Shown: positions 29,021-37,445 of the stretch, in pieces
Layout: each line of letters starts with the position of its first letter
Position numbering within the stretch: the stretch's first letter is position 1
Source of the DNA: Kangiella taiwanensis
Lineage (GTDB): Bacteria > Pseudomonadota > Gammaproteobacteria > Enterobacterales > Kangiellaceae
Assembly (NCBI RefSeq): GCF_020005165.1
Contig: NZ_JAHCLT010000001.1
Span: forward strand, 806,001 to 870,000
Direction of reading: 5' to 3'
Length of the DNA stretch: 64,000 nt
Translations under genes and position numbers: made by a program
Notes under the pieces: generated by a model
What the model saw: only the letters and a program-made list of their open reading frames with translations
Databases searched by the model: none
What the model was told of the DNA's origin: nothing

Positions 29021-29896
29021 ATGATTGAGCTGAATCACTCGCCCACTCAAGTCGTCAAGTGGTCGCTAGCCGAACAAGAGTCTATCCGCGTTGATATTAA
29101 GCGTGACGATTTACTGCACCCTGTAATCTCGGGAAACAAATGGCGTAAGTTGAAATATTTGCTTGAGGACGCAGAGCAAAAGCAGTGTCAGAGCGTGATT
29201 TCCATGGGTGGTAATTGGTCGAATCATCTACATGCACTTGCTTACGCTGGCCATCAGCTTGCGATACCCACTCAGGGCTTTGTACGAGCACATTCGGATC
29301 AACCGTTAACCCCAACCCTAATAGATTGCAAGCGTTGGGGAATGACGCTGAGTTTTGTCACTCGTAAAGAATACGCAGAGCTGCGCGAACACCGAGATTG
29401 GACTGCTTTCCAGCAAAGATTTCCCAAAAGCTACTGGATAGGCGAAGGTGGATTTAGTCAGTTGGCGATGCGCGGCGTCGAAGAGATCGGACAGGAAGTG
29501 GATGAGTCTTATGATTATGTGTTCGTGGGCTGCGGGTCTGGTGCGACGCTTTGTGGTTTAGCTAAAGCATTTCCGAAGAGTCAGGTTGTTGGGGTGGCAG
29601 CATTCTCGGGCGCGGAATATTTACAAGAGCAGCTACAAGCATCTTTGACACAGAAAGTCGATAACTGGACTATTGATACAGAGCATCATTGTGGTGGCTT
29701 TGCAAAGTCGACAGCAGAGTTAAACCATTTGATTGAATCTATTGAGCATGAAAACGCCTTTGAGTTAGATGCAGTCTACAACGGTAAGGTTTTTCTAGCG
29801 GTAGAACATTGGCTACAACAGGGCAAGCTACCTCGCGACAGTAGGGTCCTGGTTATACACACCGGTGGGTTGCAAGGGAAGCGCGAGGTTAATTAA
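29021..29896 (+). CDS. PLP-dependent ACC deaminase/D-cysteine desulfhydrase family protein
   Basis: A 291-residue fold-type II PLP enzyme. The Schiff-base Lys is in SGNKWRKLKYLL (about residues 37-48), followed by SMGGNWSNHLHALAYAG, a family motif. A glycine-rich phosphate-binding loop GCGSGATLCGLA lies near 172. It is shorter than E. coli DcyD (328). Members degrade D-cysteine, L-cysteate or 1-aminocyclopropane-1-carboxylate; the exact substrate cannot be told here. It overlaps the next, convergent gene by 8 nt. Confidence 0.85.
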   Translation: MIELNHSPTQVVKWSLAEQESIRVDIKRDDLLHPVISGNKWRKLKYLLEDAEQKQCQSVISMGGNWSNHLHALAYAGHQLAIPTQGFVRAHSDQPLTPTLIDCKRWGMTLSFVTRKEYAELREHRDWTAFQQRFPKSYWIGEGGFSQLAMRGVEEIGQEVDESYDYVFVGCGSGATLCGLAKAFPKSQVVGVAAFSGAEYLQEQLQASLTQKVDNWTIDTEHHCGGFAKSTAELNHLIESIEHENAFELDAVYNGKVFLAVEHWLQQGKLPRDSRVLVIHTGGLQGKREVN

Positions 29897-30323
29897 TGAT
29901 TTGATGGATGGAATACCCGATAATCGCCAACCCAAACAACCCCTGTAGTGCGAATAATGCCCTGAAAATAAAGGTATAACGCAGGTATCGGCTAAGATTA
30001 GCTTCGTCTAGCGCAAAGAGCCTTGAGGTTTCCGAAAACTTCTCCTCACACTGAATCAGCCCTGGGACTGTTAATCGCAGCAAGGCTTGGCTACGCATAT
30101 CCAGTACCGCGAAGCAGAGCGCCAGAATACAGATTAGCCCACCGATTAGGAGTAGAACGAGTGGATGGACATTTTTTTCAAAAGCGGCGAAGGCACCGCC
30201 ATTAGCAAACATGGATAGGGTGACAAAGAAGTTAAAAGCCTTAAGGCGTTGCTCTGCATTGAACTTAAAGTGTTCCCAGAGATAGTTTTTCTCTTCGAGA
30301 AGCTGTTGTTCTGAGTTAGTCAT
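29889..30323 (-). CDS. Small membrane protein of unknown function (SLATT-like topology)
   Basis: A 144-residue protein. An amphipathic N-terminal helix with YLWEHFKFNAEQRLKAFNFF is followed by two hydrophobic helices (about 33-75), a soluble stretch rich in acidic residues and a C-terminal hydrophobic helix (about 120-142). The layout recalls SLATT or RipA-like membrane proteins. That is a resemblance of topology, not a proven family. It lies upstream of mscL on the opposite side of a terminator and overlaps the PLP gene tail to tail. Confidence 0.65.
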   Translation of the reverse strand: MTNSEQQLLEEKNYLWEHFKFNAEQRLKAFNFFVTLSMFANGGAFAAFEKNVHPLVLLLIGGLICILALCFAVLDMRSQALLRLTVPGLIQCEEKFSETSRLFALDEANLSRYLRYTFIFRALFALQGLFGLAIIGYSIHQIIN

Positions 30324-30344
30324 GGGTTAATATTCGTAAGGTTA

Positions 30345-30370
30345 ATAAAAAGCCCGCGCTAGGCGGGCTT
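30345..30370 (-). terminator. Intrinsic terminator upstream-side of the SLATT-like gene, serving mscL
   Basis: AAGCCCGC and GCGGGCTT (30350-30357 with 30363-30370) form a stem with a T-rich tail on the minus strand, 19 nt past the mscL stop. Confidence 0.88.
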
Positions 30371-30388
30371 GTCAGTGTATATCGACTG

Positions 30389-30790
30389 TTAGTCTTTTTT
30401 CAATAAATCGCGAATTTCGGCTAATAACACCTCTTCATTGGATGGCTTTGGAGGCTCTGCTGGCTTTTCTTCTTCTTTCTTTTTAAGACGGTTCATACCT
30501 TTAACAACCATGAATATGGCAAACGCAATGATAATAAAGTCGAGCGCTGTTTGTATGAAGCTACCATAATTGATGGTTACCGCAGCTTCTTCGCCAACAG
30601 CTTCTTTTAGAGTCACAGCCAAATCGGAAAAGTCTACGCCACCAATTAACATACCGATAGGCGGCATTAAAACGTCATTGACGAAGGAGCTGACGATTTT
30701 ACCGAAGGCCGCACCGATGACGATACCGACGGCCATATCGACCACATTGCCCTTCATTGCAAACTTTTTAAACTCACTCATCATACCCAT
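30389..30790 (-). CDS. mscL: Large-conductance mechanosensitive channel MscL
   Basis: A 133-residue MscL (E. coli 136). The N-terminal amphipathic helix [22 protein letters not shown] leads into the pore-forming TM1 with its glycine-rich [17 protein letters not shown]2 is at about 80-100 ([21 protein letters not shown]), and the C-terminal helix ends [11 protein letters not shown]. It relieves extreme turgor after osmotic downshock by opening a wide unselective pore. GGGGA lies 7 nt before ATG 30790. Confidence 0.97.
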   Translation of the reverse strand: MGMMSEFKKFAMKGNVVDMAVGIVIGAAFGKIVSSFVNDVLMPPIGMLIGGVDFSDLAVTLKEAVGEEAAVTINYGSFIQTALDFIIIAFAIFMVVKGMNRLKKKEEEKPAEPPKPSNEEVLLAEIRDLLKKD

Positions 30791-30910
30791 AAATCGATCC
30801 CCTGTATTAGTTTCAATAATTATTGTGTTTGTGCCGATAGGGCAAAACTATTTATTAATACCACAGCTACTGGGAAGAGGGGAGTGTAAAGCTTTTGATT
30901 TAGCACTAAT

Positions 30911-30939
30911 TTTACATTCTTATATGATATGATTATTTT
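30911..30939 (+). promoter_or_regulatory. Sigma-70-like promoter of the DUF962 gene
   Basis: TTTACA (30911-30916), a 17-nt spacer and TATTTT (30934-30939) lie 22 nt before the start codon at 30961. Confidence 0.5.
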
Positions 30940-30960
30940 CTTTTGAATCATGAGGGTGCC

Positions 30961-31428
30961 ATGAAAAGCGGTCAGGAGTGGATTGCGGAGTATAGCGAAA
31001 GCCACAGGAATCCTAAGAATAAACGACTTCATTGGATTTGCGTGCCAGCCATTATGTGGACGGTGATTGCTTTTTTGTGGTCGATACCTGTGCCTGAAGC
31101 GCTTCAGGTTCACCCTTGGGTAAACTGGGCAACACTTTTTGTTGTGGTCGCTCAGCTGTTCTATATCATCTTTGGTGTTGCGATTTTCGCGACTATGCTG
31201 CTAGTCAGTGTGGGGATGTTATTCTTCACCGCTTGGTTAGAACAGGTTGCGCCTTTCGCTTTATGGCAGATTGCGCTGGTAGTCTTTATCATCGCGTGGA
31301 TTGGTCAGTTTATTGGCCATCACATCGAAGGTAAAAAGCCGTCATTTTTCAAAGATTTATTGTTTTTATTGGTAGGACCCGCGTGGGAAGTGAATTATTT
31401 CTTGCGTAAAATCCACCTAATTTCATAA
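30961..31428 (+). CDS. DUF962/Mpo1-like membrane protein
   Basis: The start is ATG 30961, preceded by AGGG, rather than a TTG 18 nt upstream; this gives 155 residues. The family signature H-x-x-P-x-N-x-x-x-H is seen as HRNPKNKRLHWICVP near residues 15-29, and a second His pair as GQFIGHHIEGKKPS near 120. Four hydrophobic helices lie between. Yeast Mpo1 is an iron-dependent dioxygenase that alpha-oxidises 2-hydroxy fatty acids; the conserved His residues suggest a similar metal centre. The bacterial role is unknown. Confidence 0.85.
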   Translation: MKSGQEWIAEYSESHRNPKNKRLHWICVPAIMWTVIAFLWSIPVPEALQVHPWVNWATLFVVVAQLFYIIFGVAIFATMLLVSVGMLFFTAWLEQVAPFALWQIALVVFIIAWIGQFIGHHIEGKKPSFFKDLLFLLVGPAWEVNYFLRKIHLIS

Positions 31429-31471
31429 GATTAACCACTTTAATTAGCTTGCAACTTTTGGGGATTGACTC

Positions 31472-32728
31472 ATGGCAGTATCCGAAACTACTGAGAAAGT
31501 AGCACTGATTCAGTCTGATGCCGTCGCCTTTGGCGTCATTATGGCGGTATTGGGACTGATATTTTATACATCAAGCCGTCAGCACGGCTTTTGGCACAAA
31601 TTCTATAAACACATTCCAGCGCTATTGTTATGTTACTTTGTTCCTGGAGCGTTGAACTCTTTAGGTTTTTTCACTGCTGATGCTGGTGACAACATCTATC
31701 ATATCGCGTCACGCTATTTACTTCCTGCGAGTTTGTTCTTGTTAACCTTAAGCATTGATCTTAAAAAGATTTTTGGTTTAGGTTGGCGTGCTTTGGCGAT
31801 GTTCTTTACGGCGACCGTCGGTATCATCATCGGTGGCCCCTTAGCGATCTGGTTATTCCACGTGATCAGCCCTGAGTGGGTAGCGGGCGACGTTTGGAAA
31901 GGCATGTCCACGGTCGCTGGTAGCTGGATTGGCGGTGGTGCAAATCAGGCCGCGATGAAAGAGCTGTACAACGTCGAAGAGAGTTTATTTGGCACCATGA
32001 TCGCTGTAGACGTTCTGGTCGCTGAGATCTGGATGATCGGCCTACTTATCATGGCGAAAAAGTCTGACGGCATGGACAAAATGCTCGGCGCGGACAACTC
32101 AAAAATTGAAGATCTTAAGCGTACGGTTGAAAAATACACTCGTGAAAACGAGCGTGTCTCTTATCTAAATGACTACATGATTATTCTCGGCATAGCTTTC
32201 GCTGTGGTCGGCCTTGGTCACTTAATGGGCAGCTGGTTAGGACCTTTCTTTGGCCAGTTTGATTGGGCAAAAGAATACAGCCTTGATAGCCACTTCTTGT
32301 GGTTGATTTTGACGGCGACTTTCGCAGGAATTGGTTTGTCATTTACCCGTACACGCGAATATGAGCATGCCGGTGCTTCGAAGATTGGTTCTGTCTTTAT
32401 CTATGTCTTGGTGGCTAGCATCGGTATGAAGATGAACCTTGGCGAAATTTATCATAACTGGCAGTTATTCTTCGTCGGTGCGGTATGGATGATGATTCAC
32501 ATTATTCTACTATTCATTGTGGCTAAGGCGATTAAAGCCCCAGCGTTCTTCATCGCTGTTGGTAGTAAGGCTAACGTTGGTGGTGCAGCGTCAGCGCCTG
32601 TTGTCGCGGCAGCATTCCACCCGTCTTTAGCACCAGTTGGCGTATTGCTAGCGATTCTAGGTTACGCAGTTGGTACTTTCGGTGCTTACTTAACTGCAGA
32701 AATGATGCGTATGGTCGTTGCCGGTTAG
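31472..32728 (+). CDS. DUF819-family membrane protein
   Basis: A 418-residue protein with about ten hydrophobic helices matching DUF819 (YjcL-like). Conserved stretches include GGGANQAAMKELY (about residues 155-167) and the mirrored SKANVGGAASAPVVAAAFHP (about 367-386), the two inverted-repeat halves of a sodium-transporter-like fold. Between them is a cytoplasmic loop with charged residues (about 205-230). The substrate is unknown; keto-acid or ion transport has been proposed for relatives. It is followed by a strong terminator. Confidence 0.85.
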   Translation: MAVSETTEKVALIQSDAVAFGVIMAVLGLIFYTSSRQHGFWHKFYKHIPALLLCYFVPGALNSLGFFTADAGDNIYHIASRYLLPASLFLLTLSIDLKKIFGLGWRALAMFFTATVGIIIGGPLAIWLFHVISPEWVAGDVWKGMSTVAGSWIGGGANQAAMKELYNVEESLFGTMIAVDVLVAEIWMIGLLIMAKKSDGMDKMLGADNSKIEDLKRTVEKYTRENERVSYLNDYMIILGIAFAVVGLGHLMGSWLGPFFGQFDWAKEYSLDSHFLWLILTATFAGIGLSFTRTREYEHAGASKIGSVFIYVLVASIGMKMNLGEIYHNWQLFFVGAVWMMIHIILLFIVAKAIKAPAFFIAVGSKANVGGAASAPVVAAAFHPSLAPVGVLLAILGYAVGTFGAYLTAEMMRMVVAG

Positions 32729-32747
32729 CACGAGATAACCATCATAC

Positions 32748-32776
32748 AAAAAAAGCGGCTCTTGGGCCGCTTTTTT
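32748..32776. terminator. Bidirectional intrinsic terminator
   Basis: AGCGGC and GCCGCT (32754-32759 with 32766-32771) are flanked by A7 and T6 tracts. It separates the convergent DUF819 and ctlX-type genes. Confidence 0.9.
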
Positions 32777-32790
32777 GTACTTGAAGGAAA

Positions 32791-33717
32791 TTATTGCTTG
32801 GGTAAGAAGTTTTCTGCAATCATGCAACGAGCGCTGCCGCCTCCAATGGTTTCTATGGTGTGGATGTCGCAAGGAACCAGCTTGCCGTGTGCCTCCAGCT
32901 TCTGCCTCTGTTCTTTGCTAAAGCCATGGTAGGCGGACTCTGAAAGTACAATGAGAGGCTCATTCTTTAAGTTCCTGAGCTGAATTAAGTTGGCGCAGAA
33001 ATGTTTCTCAGCCTGCTCTAAGCTAATCTCGATGATGTGTTTTTGATCTTGTTTAAGGCTAGTTTCGACAGCTGCCCTTTGTTGTTGGTCTTTTATTGAC
33101 TCAAGGCATATCACGGCGAACTGCTCACCAACGCTCATCATGACATTGGTATGGTAAAAAGCCTTGTCCTGGGTGCTTGAACTGTTAAAGCTGACGGTGT
33201 CGTAACCTCGTTGTTTGTTATATTCGGCGAGCAAATGAGAGTCACAGCGCTCTGATAATGCTGCATAAGCCTTTGTATGTCTGTGATCAAAAATCATAGC
33301 GCCAGTACCTTCCAAAAATGCTCCCTTACTATCTCGGTAATCATTGACGTCAGTAATCTGATACCCGTTATGGCTTAAAAGCTTTTTCAGCGCCTCTGGA
33401 CGCACTTCGGCACGCCTATTGGATGTTTTCATGGGGAAGAGATCAATGTTGCCGTTATGGCGGGTACAGAACCAATTATTGGGGAAAACGGCGTCAGGCA
33501 TATCAGGATCGCCATGATGCTTATTCAGTAGGAGTACTTCCACGTGATGGTCGCGAAGCTGGTTCACCATTAGGGTAAATTCTTCCAGAGCACTTTCTTT
33601 AATGAGGTAGTGTGGAGCTTCTGTTTTTTGTTGAAATTCATTATCTTGAGCTGTTTCAGGGTTAAAACCGAAGTCGTTCGGTGGCACCATAATGATTGAG
33701 CTAGTGGTATGAGACAT
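32791..33717 (-). CDS. CtlX-type citrulline utilisation hydrolase (amidinotransferase/ADI superfamily)
   Basis: A 308-residue guanidino-group hydrolase. The superfamily's catalytic elements are visible: FPNNWF near residue 75, FLEGTGAMIFD with the acidic residue near 130, FYHTNVMMSVG with the His near 190, and the C-terminal catalytic Cys in GGGSARCMIAENF. CtlX is named for a role in citrulline utilisation; relatives include dimethylarginase and arginine deiminase. The ATG at 33717 has no Shine-Dalgarno, and TACAAT 13 nt upstream could be a -10 giving a very short leader. A strong terminator lies 35 nt upstream on the same strand. Confidence 0.85.
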   Translation of the reverse strand: MSHTTSSIIMVPPNDFGFNPETAQDNEFQQKTEAPHYLIKESALEEFTLMVNQLRDHHVEVLLLNKHHGDPDMPDAVFPNNWFCTRHNGNIDLFPMKTSNRRAEVRPEALKKLLSHNGYQITDVNDYRDSKGAFLEGTGAMIFDHRHTKAYAALSERCDSHLLAEYNKQRGYDTVSFNSSSTQDKAFYHTNVMMSVGEQFAVICLESIKDQQQRAAVETSLKQDQKHIIEISLEQAEKHFCANLIQLRNLKNEPLIVLSESAYHGFSKEQRQKLEAHGKLVPCDIHTIETIGGGSARCMIAENFLPKQ

Positions 33718-33751
33718 AGGACGCGGAAATTGTATAACGTGGCGCTAAGAT

Positions 33752-33778
33752 AAAAAAAAGGCTTGCAATGTGCAAGCC
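33752..33778 (-). terminator. Strong intrinsic terminator upstream of the ctlX-type gene
   Basis: GGCTTGC and GCAAGCC (7 bp, 5-nt loop) are followed on the minus strand by eight T residues. No annotated minus-strand gene lies before it, so it must end a leader or a small RNA. Confidence 0.85.
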
Positions 33779-33824
33779 GTATATTAGCAATCTGCGGGTC
33801 ATTAGGACCAAATGGGGGTAGGTA

Positions 33825-33830
33825 TATAAA
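33825..33830 (+). promoter_or_regulatory. Possible -10 of the 16-codon ORF
   Basis: TATAAA is preceded at 17-nt spacing by TTAGGA (33802-33807). This is a weak but usable sigma-70-like arrangement, 34 nt before the small ORF. Confidence 0.35.
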
Positions 33831-33864
33831 TTATGTCCCGCTCGCTAACTAAAGGAGTCAGTCT

Positions 33865-33915
33865 ATGAAACTAAAAATTACCAACTTACCAGAAGTCTCC
33901 TTCTGGCTAGAATAA
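33865..33915 (+). CDS. 16-residue peptide ORF (candidate leader peptide)
   Basis: AAAGGAG lies 7 nt before an ATG that opens the 16-codon frame MKLKITNLPEVSFWLE, ended by TAA. Two hairpins follow its course: CCAGAAG-TCTC-CTTCTGG (33889-33906, inside the frame) and GAATAAGC-GAG-GCTTATTC (33910-33928, across the stop). The Shine-Dalgarno core could also pair with CTCC inside the frame. I do not recognise the peptide. Its position 250 nt before a LysR gene and opposite a structured transcript suggests a regulatory peptide or a translated part of a structured RNA. Confidence 0.4.
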   Translation: MKLKITNLPEVSFWLE

Positions 33916-34001
33916 GCGAGGCTTATTCCTTAAAACCAACTGAGTTAATTTCTTTAATCATTAAAAAAATTAACAAAGTGTTTGCCTTTTGATAAGGGGT
34001 T

Positions 34002-34030
34002 TTGACAAAATAGAGGCATCTGGCAAATAT
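34002..34030 (+). promoter_or_regulatory. Promoter of the LysR gene
   Basis: Consensus TTGACA (34002-34007), a 17-nt spacer and AAATAT (34025-34030) lie about 140 nt before the LysR start. Confidence 0.55.
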
Positions 34031-34089
34031 TTGTCTAGACCAAGCGAACCTTAAAAGTTAGTTTGGCGTTGCCCCTCAAGGCAGGTCAA

Positions 34090-34118
34090 ATAATATACAG
34101 TAGTATGACCAGATTCAA
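34090..34118 (-). promoter_or_regulatory. Minus-strand promoter divergent from the LysR gene
   Basis: On the minus strand TTGAAT (34118-34113), 17 nt and TATTAT (34095-34090) form a good sigma-70-like promoter. It would fire toward the ctlX-type gene. Confidence 0.5.
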
Positions 34119-34168
34119 ACGATATATTTTCATGGTTCAAATTAAAAAAACTAATGTAAGGAGCGGTG

Positions 34169-35074
34169 ATGCCTAGACGGTTGCCCCCATTGAATAGCCT
34201 AAGAGCTTTTGAGGCTGCTGCGCGCCATTTAAGTTTTACAAAAGCGGCTGAAGAGTTATTCGTGACTCAAGCTGCAATTAGCCACCAAATCAAGGCTTTA
34301 GAAGATTATCTTGGCGTAGAACTATTTATCCGAAGGAATCGGAAACTTTTGTTGACCGACGAAGGCCAGCTTTATTGGCCGAAGATTCGTGATATTTTTG
34401 AGAAATTGGTCAATGCGACAGAGCAGGTGAAAGCGCAAGGTGCCACAGGTTCGTTGACGGTGAGTGTCATACCAACGTTCGCAACCTTATGGCTGGTCCC
34501 GCGCTTAGCTGAGTTCAGTCAACTCTATCCAGAGATTGATGTTCGTATTAAAGCCTCGGATAGTGACGTTGATTTTGTGCGAGAAGATGTTGATATTGCA
34601 GTATATTATGGAAAGGGTGAGTACCCTGGACTGCACTGTGAACAGCTGTTCCAAGAGCACTTGACGCCAGTATGCTCTCCAGCGCTCGCTGAATCGGGCA
34701 GTTTAAATACTCCTCAAGATCTTGCTAATCATACTTTATTGCATGATGCGACGACTGAAGAATGGCGTACTTGGATTAAACATGCTGATGTAAAAGGTGT
34801 TAATCCTGATCAAGGCCCTGTGTTCAGTCACTCTGGAATGGTGTTGCAGGCAGCGCGTCATGGTCAAGGCGTAGCGATGGGCCACAGCGTCCTTTCACAA
34901 ATGGACTTAGACACAGCACGATTGGTCGCTCCGTTTGACATCGTGGTCGACAGTGGACACTCGTACGACCTAGTGTGCCCTGAAAACTCACATGACCGTC
35001 CAAAGATCGTTGCGTTTAGAGAGTGGCTTCTTTCGAAAGTGAACGAAGACGTCGATGACGAAGTGTTATATTAG
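34169..35074 (+). CDS. LysR-family regulator, GcvA-like
   Basis: The start is ATG 34169 behind AAGGAG, one codon after a possible GTG; this gives 301 residues. The N-terminal winged HTH is strongly GcvA-like (PPLNSLRAFEAAARHLSFT, then KAAEELFVTQAAISHQIKAL). A periplasmic-binding-like effector domain follows from about residue 90 (GSLTVSVIPTFATLWLVPRL). GcvA regulates glycine cleavage in E. coli, but this subfamily is large and no gcv genes are here. By position it may control the divergent transcript toward the ctlX-type gene. Confidence 0.9.
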   Translation: MPRRLPPLNSLRAFEAAARHLSFTKAAEELFVTQAAISHQIKALEDYLGVELFIRRNRKLLLTDEGQLYWPKIRDIFEKLVNATEQVKAQGATGSLTVSVIPTFATLWLVPRLAEFSQLYPEIDVRIKASDSDVDFVREDVDIAVYYGKGEYPGLHCEQLFQEHLTPVCSPALAESGSLNTPQDLANHTLLHDATTEEWRTWIKHADVKGVNPDQGPVFSHSGMVLQAARHGQGVAMGHSVLSQMDLDTARLVAPFDIVVDSGHSYDLVCPENSHDRPKIVAFREWLLSKVNEDVDDEVLY

Positions 35075-35110
35075 TTCTCGACACGCACTCAGTACGTATC
35101 GCGAGTAATA

Positions 35111-35140
35111 AAAAAAGGCGCTATTCTTAGCGCCTTTTTT
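35111..35140. terminator. Bidirectional intrinsic terminator
   Basis: AGGCGCT and AGCGCCT surround a 6-nt loop, with A6 and T6 flanks. It separates the convergent LysR and glutamate dehydrogenase genes. Confidence 0.92.
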
Positions 35141-35159
35141 GTTGGTCGAAAACTTAGGT

Positions 35160-36452
35160 CTATGCGTCACTAGAGTTAAAATAGTCTCTGGTTCCGTGTG
35201 CGCTGACAGCCTCACCAATACGACGGAAGGCTAGCGTATAAGCCGCGTTGCGCATACTTCGGTTTTCTGACTGGGCTAGCTCCCATACTTCGTTAAAGCT
35301 TTTCGACATGATATCGCCTAATCGCTGATGAACTGTTGGTAGGTCCCAAGCATAACCTGAACGGTTTTGTACCCACTCGAAGTAAGAAACGGTGACGCCA
35401 CCTGCATTTGCTAGAACATCGGGCACGACATGAATGTTACGCTGGTGAAGAATCGCATCAACGTCGCTAAGTACAGGACCGTTTGCAACCTCAACAATGT
35501 AGTTTGCTTTGATGTTGTCGACGTTGTGTTTTCCGATAACCCCATCCAATGCTGCGGGAATCAAAATATCAACATCAAGCTCAAGCAGTTCTTCATTAGT
35601 AATGGTTGTGTGCTCGACTTGTTCGCAAACCGACTGTGAGCAATACACCGCCTTAACTTGACGCGAACGTTGCTTTTCTTCATAAACGCTTGGGACATCG
35701 AAACCTGTGTCTGAGTGGATACCGCCGCGGGAATCACTAATAGCAACAATTTTGTAGCCACGTTCATGCAGTAAGCGGGCAGCATGGTAACCACCATTAC
35801 CAAAGCCTTGAACGGCCACTTTAATGTCTGACGGGTTCCAGCCATGTTGTTTCTCAAGTTCTAAAATACACAGATAGGCACCGCGTCCGGTTGCATCGTC
35901 GCGTCCTAAACTGCCACCAAGGCTGATCGGCTTACCAGTAATGACACCTGGAGATTTTTGACGTGTAATGTGTTCGTACTCATCCATCATCCAGCCCATG
36001 ATGCGTTCGTTAGTGTAAACATCTGGTGCTGGGATGTCTCGGTCTGGACTGATGATGTCAGCCATTTGACGCACATAGGAGCGTGAAAGACGCTCAAGCT
36101 CCATGCGAGAGAGCTTCTTAGGATCAACGGTAACACCGCCTTTGCCGCCACCATAGGGTAAGCCAACAACTGCGCACTTAATGGTCATCCACAGTGCTAG
36201 AGCCTGTACTTCAGGCTGGTTGACCTCAGGGTGGAAACGAATACCGCCCTTGGTTGGGCCAAGTGCGTTATTGTAACGGCAACGGTAAGCGGTAAAGTAT
36301 TCTGTCGAGCCATCATCCATACGCACCGGTAGTGATGCAATCATGGTTCGCATCGGGTGCATTAAGCTTTCAATCACTTCGGCATTAACACCAGCACTTT
36401 CACCAACTTCTCGGACTCGAGCCAATGCGTCGTCATAAATTTGTTCGGACAT
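35160..36452 (-). CDS. Glu/Leu/Phe/Val-family dehydrogenase, probable glutamate dehydrogenase
   Basis: A 430-residue hexameric-type glutamate dehydrogenase. The substrate-binding and catalytic region reads GPTKGGIRFHPEV (about 67-79) and KCAVVGLPYGGGKGG (about 92-106), with the second conserved Lys in GGGKGG and PAPDVYTNERIMGWM further on. The Rossmann motif is VQGFGNGG near residue 213, with SDSRGG after the second strand. Its length and motifs are those of catabolic NAD-linked enzymes such as RocG or GudB. It deaminates glutamate to 2-oxoglutarate, which suits growth on peptides. Confidence 0.93.
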   Translation of the reverse strand: MSEQIYDDALARVREVGESAGVNAEVIESLMHPMRTMIASLPVRMDDGSTEYFTAYRCRYNNALGPTKGGIRFHPEVNQPEVQALALWMTIKCAVVGLPYGGGKGGVTVDPKKLSRMELERLSRSYVRQMADIISPDRDIPAPDVYTNERIMGWMMDEYEHITRQKSPGVITGKPISLGGSLGRDDATGRGAYLCILELEKQHGWNPSDIKVAVQGFGNGGYHAARLLHERGYKIVAISDSRGGIHSDTGFDVPSVYEEKQRSRQVKAVYCSQSVCEQVEHTTITNEELLELDVDILIPAALDGVIGKHNVDNIKANYIVEVANGPVLSDVDAILHQRNIHVVPDVLANAGGVTVSYFEWVQNRSGYAWDLPTVHQRLGDIMSKSFNEVWELAQSENRSMRNAAYTLAFRRIGEAVSAHGTRDYFNSSDA

Positions 36453-36601
36453 GAGATAATCCTTGAACTAAGTCTTTGTAAATAATGCCCATGGTTATAA
36501 CACGTGCTGGATTGAATATAAAATAACAGAAATGTAAATACCCCTAGTCGGAGCCACTGATATTCGTTATAACAAGGTAATCTTCACCAATAATCTTTTG
36601 T

Positions 36602-37396
36602 ATGAGTTTTTTTAAAAATAAAACTGTTTGGATCACGGGCGCATCATCAGGAATCGGCGAGGCTTTAGCTTACGAGTGCGCCAATGAAGGTGCAATACTC
36701 GTGCTTTCTGCTCGGAGAAAAGAGGAGTTGGAGCGGGTACGTGCGCAGTGCCGCAACTCTGAGCAGCATAAAATCGTTGAGCTGGATTTGTCGGATAGTG
36801 CTAATTATGACGTTATCGTGGAGCAGGTTTGGCATGACATGTCGGGTGTTGATTTATTAATTAATAATGCGGGGCTGAGTCAACGATCGTTGGTAATGGA
36901 AACTTCGATGGAAGTGCATCGCCGTATCATGGAAGTAAACTATTTTGGGACTGTTGCTCTGACTCAAGCTTTATTACCGCATCTTTTGTTGCAAGGGAAG
37001 GGCGGTGTTATTACTGTCAGCTCGCTGGTTGGAAAGTTTACAACACCGCTTCGGTCGGCTTATTCGGCCTCAAAGCATGCTATCACGGCTTATATGGATA
37101 GCCTGCGCGCGGAACTGCATGGAAAAGGTATTCAGTTCACAACAATTTACCCAGGCTTTATACGAACAAACTTAACCTATAAAGCATTGCTTGGTGATGG
37201 TACTGAGCAAAACACCATGGATCAGGCTCAAGAAAAGGGCATGTCTGCGGAGGTTTGTGCTAAAAGGATTCTTAAAGCTTATTCAAAAGGAAACGCGGAA
37301 GCTTATATTGGTGGTCGTGAAACAAAGGCGGTTCTATTGAAGCGGTTGTTACCTAAAGTGTTTGCTAGAGTTGTCCGAAAAGCTAAAGTAACCTAG
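36602..37396 (+). CDS. Short-chain dehydrogenase/reductase
   Basis: A 264-residue classical SDR. The cofactor motif is TGASSGIG (about 12-19), with NNAG near 91, catalytic Ser in TVSSLVGKF near 142 and YSASK near 156. An Arg-rich segment after the second strand (SARRKEE) favours NADP(H). It resembles the DHRS7-like or YdfG-neighbouring branch of uncharacterised SDRs; the substrate is not evident. The ATG at 36602 lacks a clear Shine-Dalgarno, but the cofactor motif fits this start. Confidence 0.88.
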   Translation: MSFFKNKTVWITGASSGIGEALAYECANEGAILVLSARRKEELERVRAQCRNSEQHKIVELDLSDSANYDVIVEQVWHDMSGVDLLINNAGLSQRSLVMETSMEVHRRIMEVNYFGTVALTQALLPHLLLQGKGGVITVSSLVGKFTTPLRSAYSASKHAITAYMDSLRAELHGKGIQFTTIYPGFIRTNLTYKALLGDGTEQNTMDQAQEKGMSAEVCAKRILKAYSKGNAEAYIGGRETKAVLLKRLLPKVFARVVRKAKVT

Positions 37397-37445
37397 TTCG
37401 CTAGAATATAAAGTAGCTAACAATAAAGTGCGTGTTGCGAAGAAG

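Larger units (their letters stand above)
33752..34083 (-). ncRNA. Candidate leader RNA or small RNA ahead of the ctlX-type gene
   Basis: A minus-strand promoter with predicted start near 34083 and the terminator at 33752-33778 bound about 330 nt with no ORF of 60 codons or more. It contains CCAGAAG-GAGA-CTTCTGG and GAATAAGC-type hairpins. It could be an attenuated ctlX leader or an independent RNA. The limits are inferred. Confidence 0.35.
33718..34168. promoter_or_regulatory. Structured divergent control region between ctlX-type and LysR genes
   Basis: This 450-bp gap is the longest in the window without a long gene. It holds a minus-strand terminator (33752-33778), a plus-strand 16-codon ORF with two hairpins, a plus-strand promoter for the LysR gene and a minus-strand promoter (34090-34118). 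The parts are listed separately. Confidence 0.6.
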
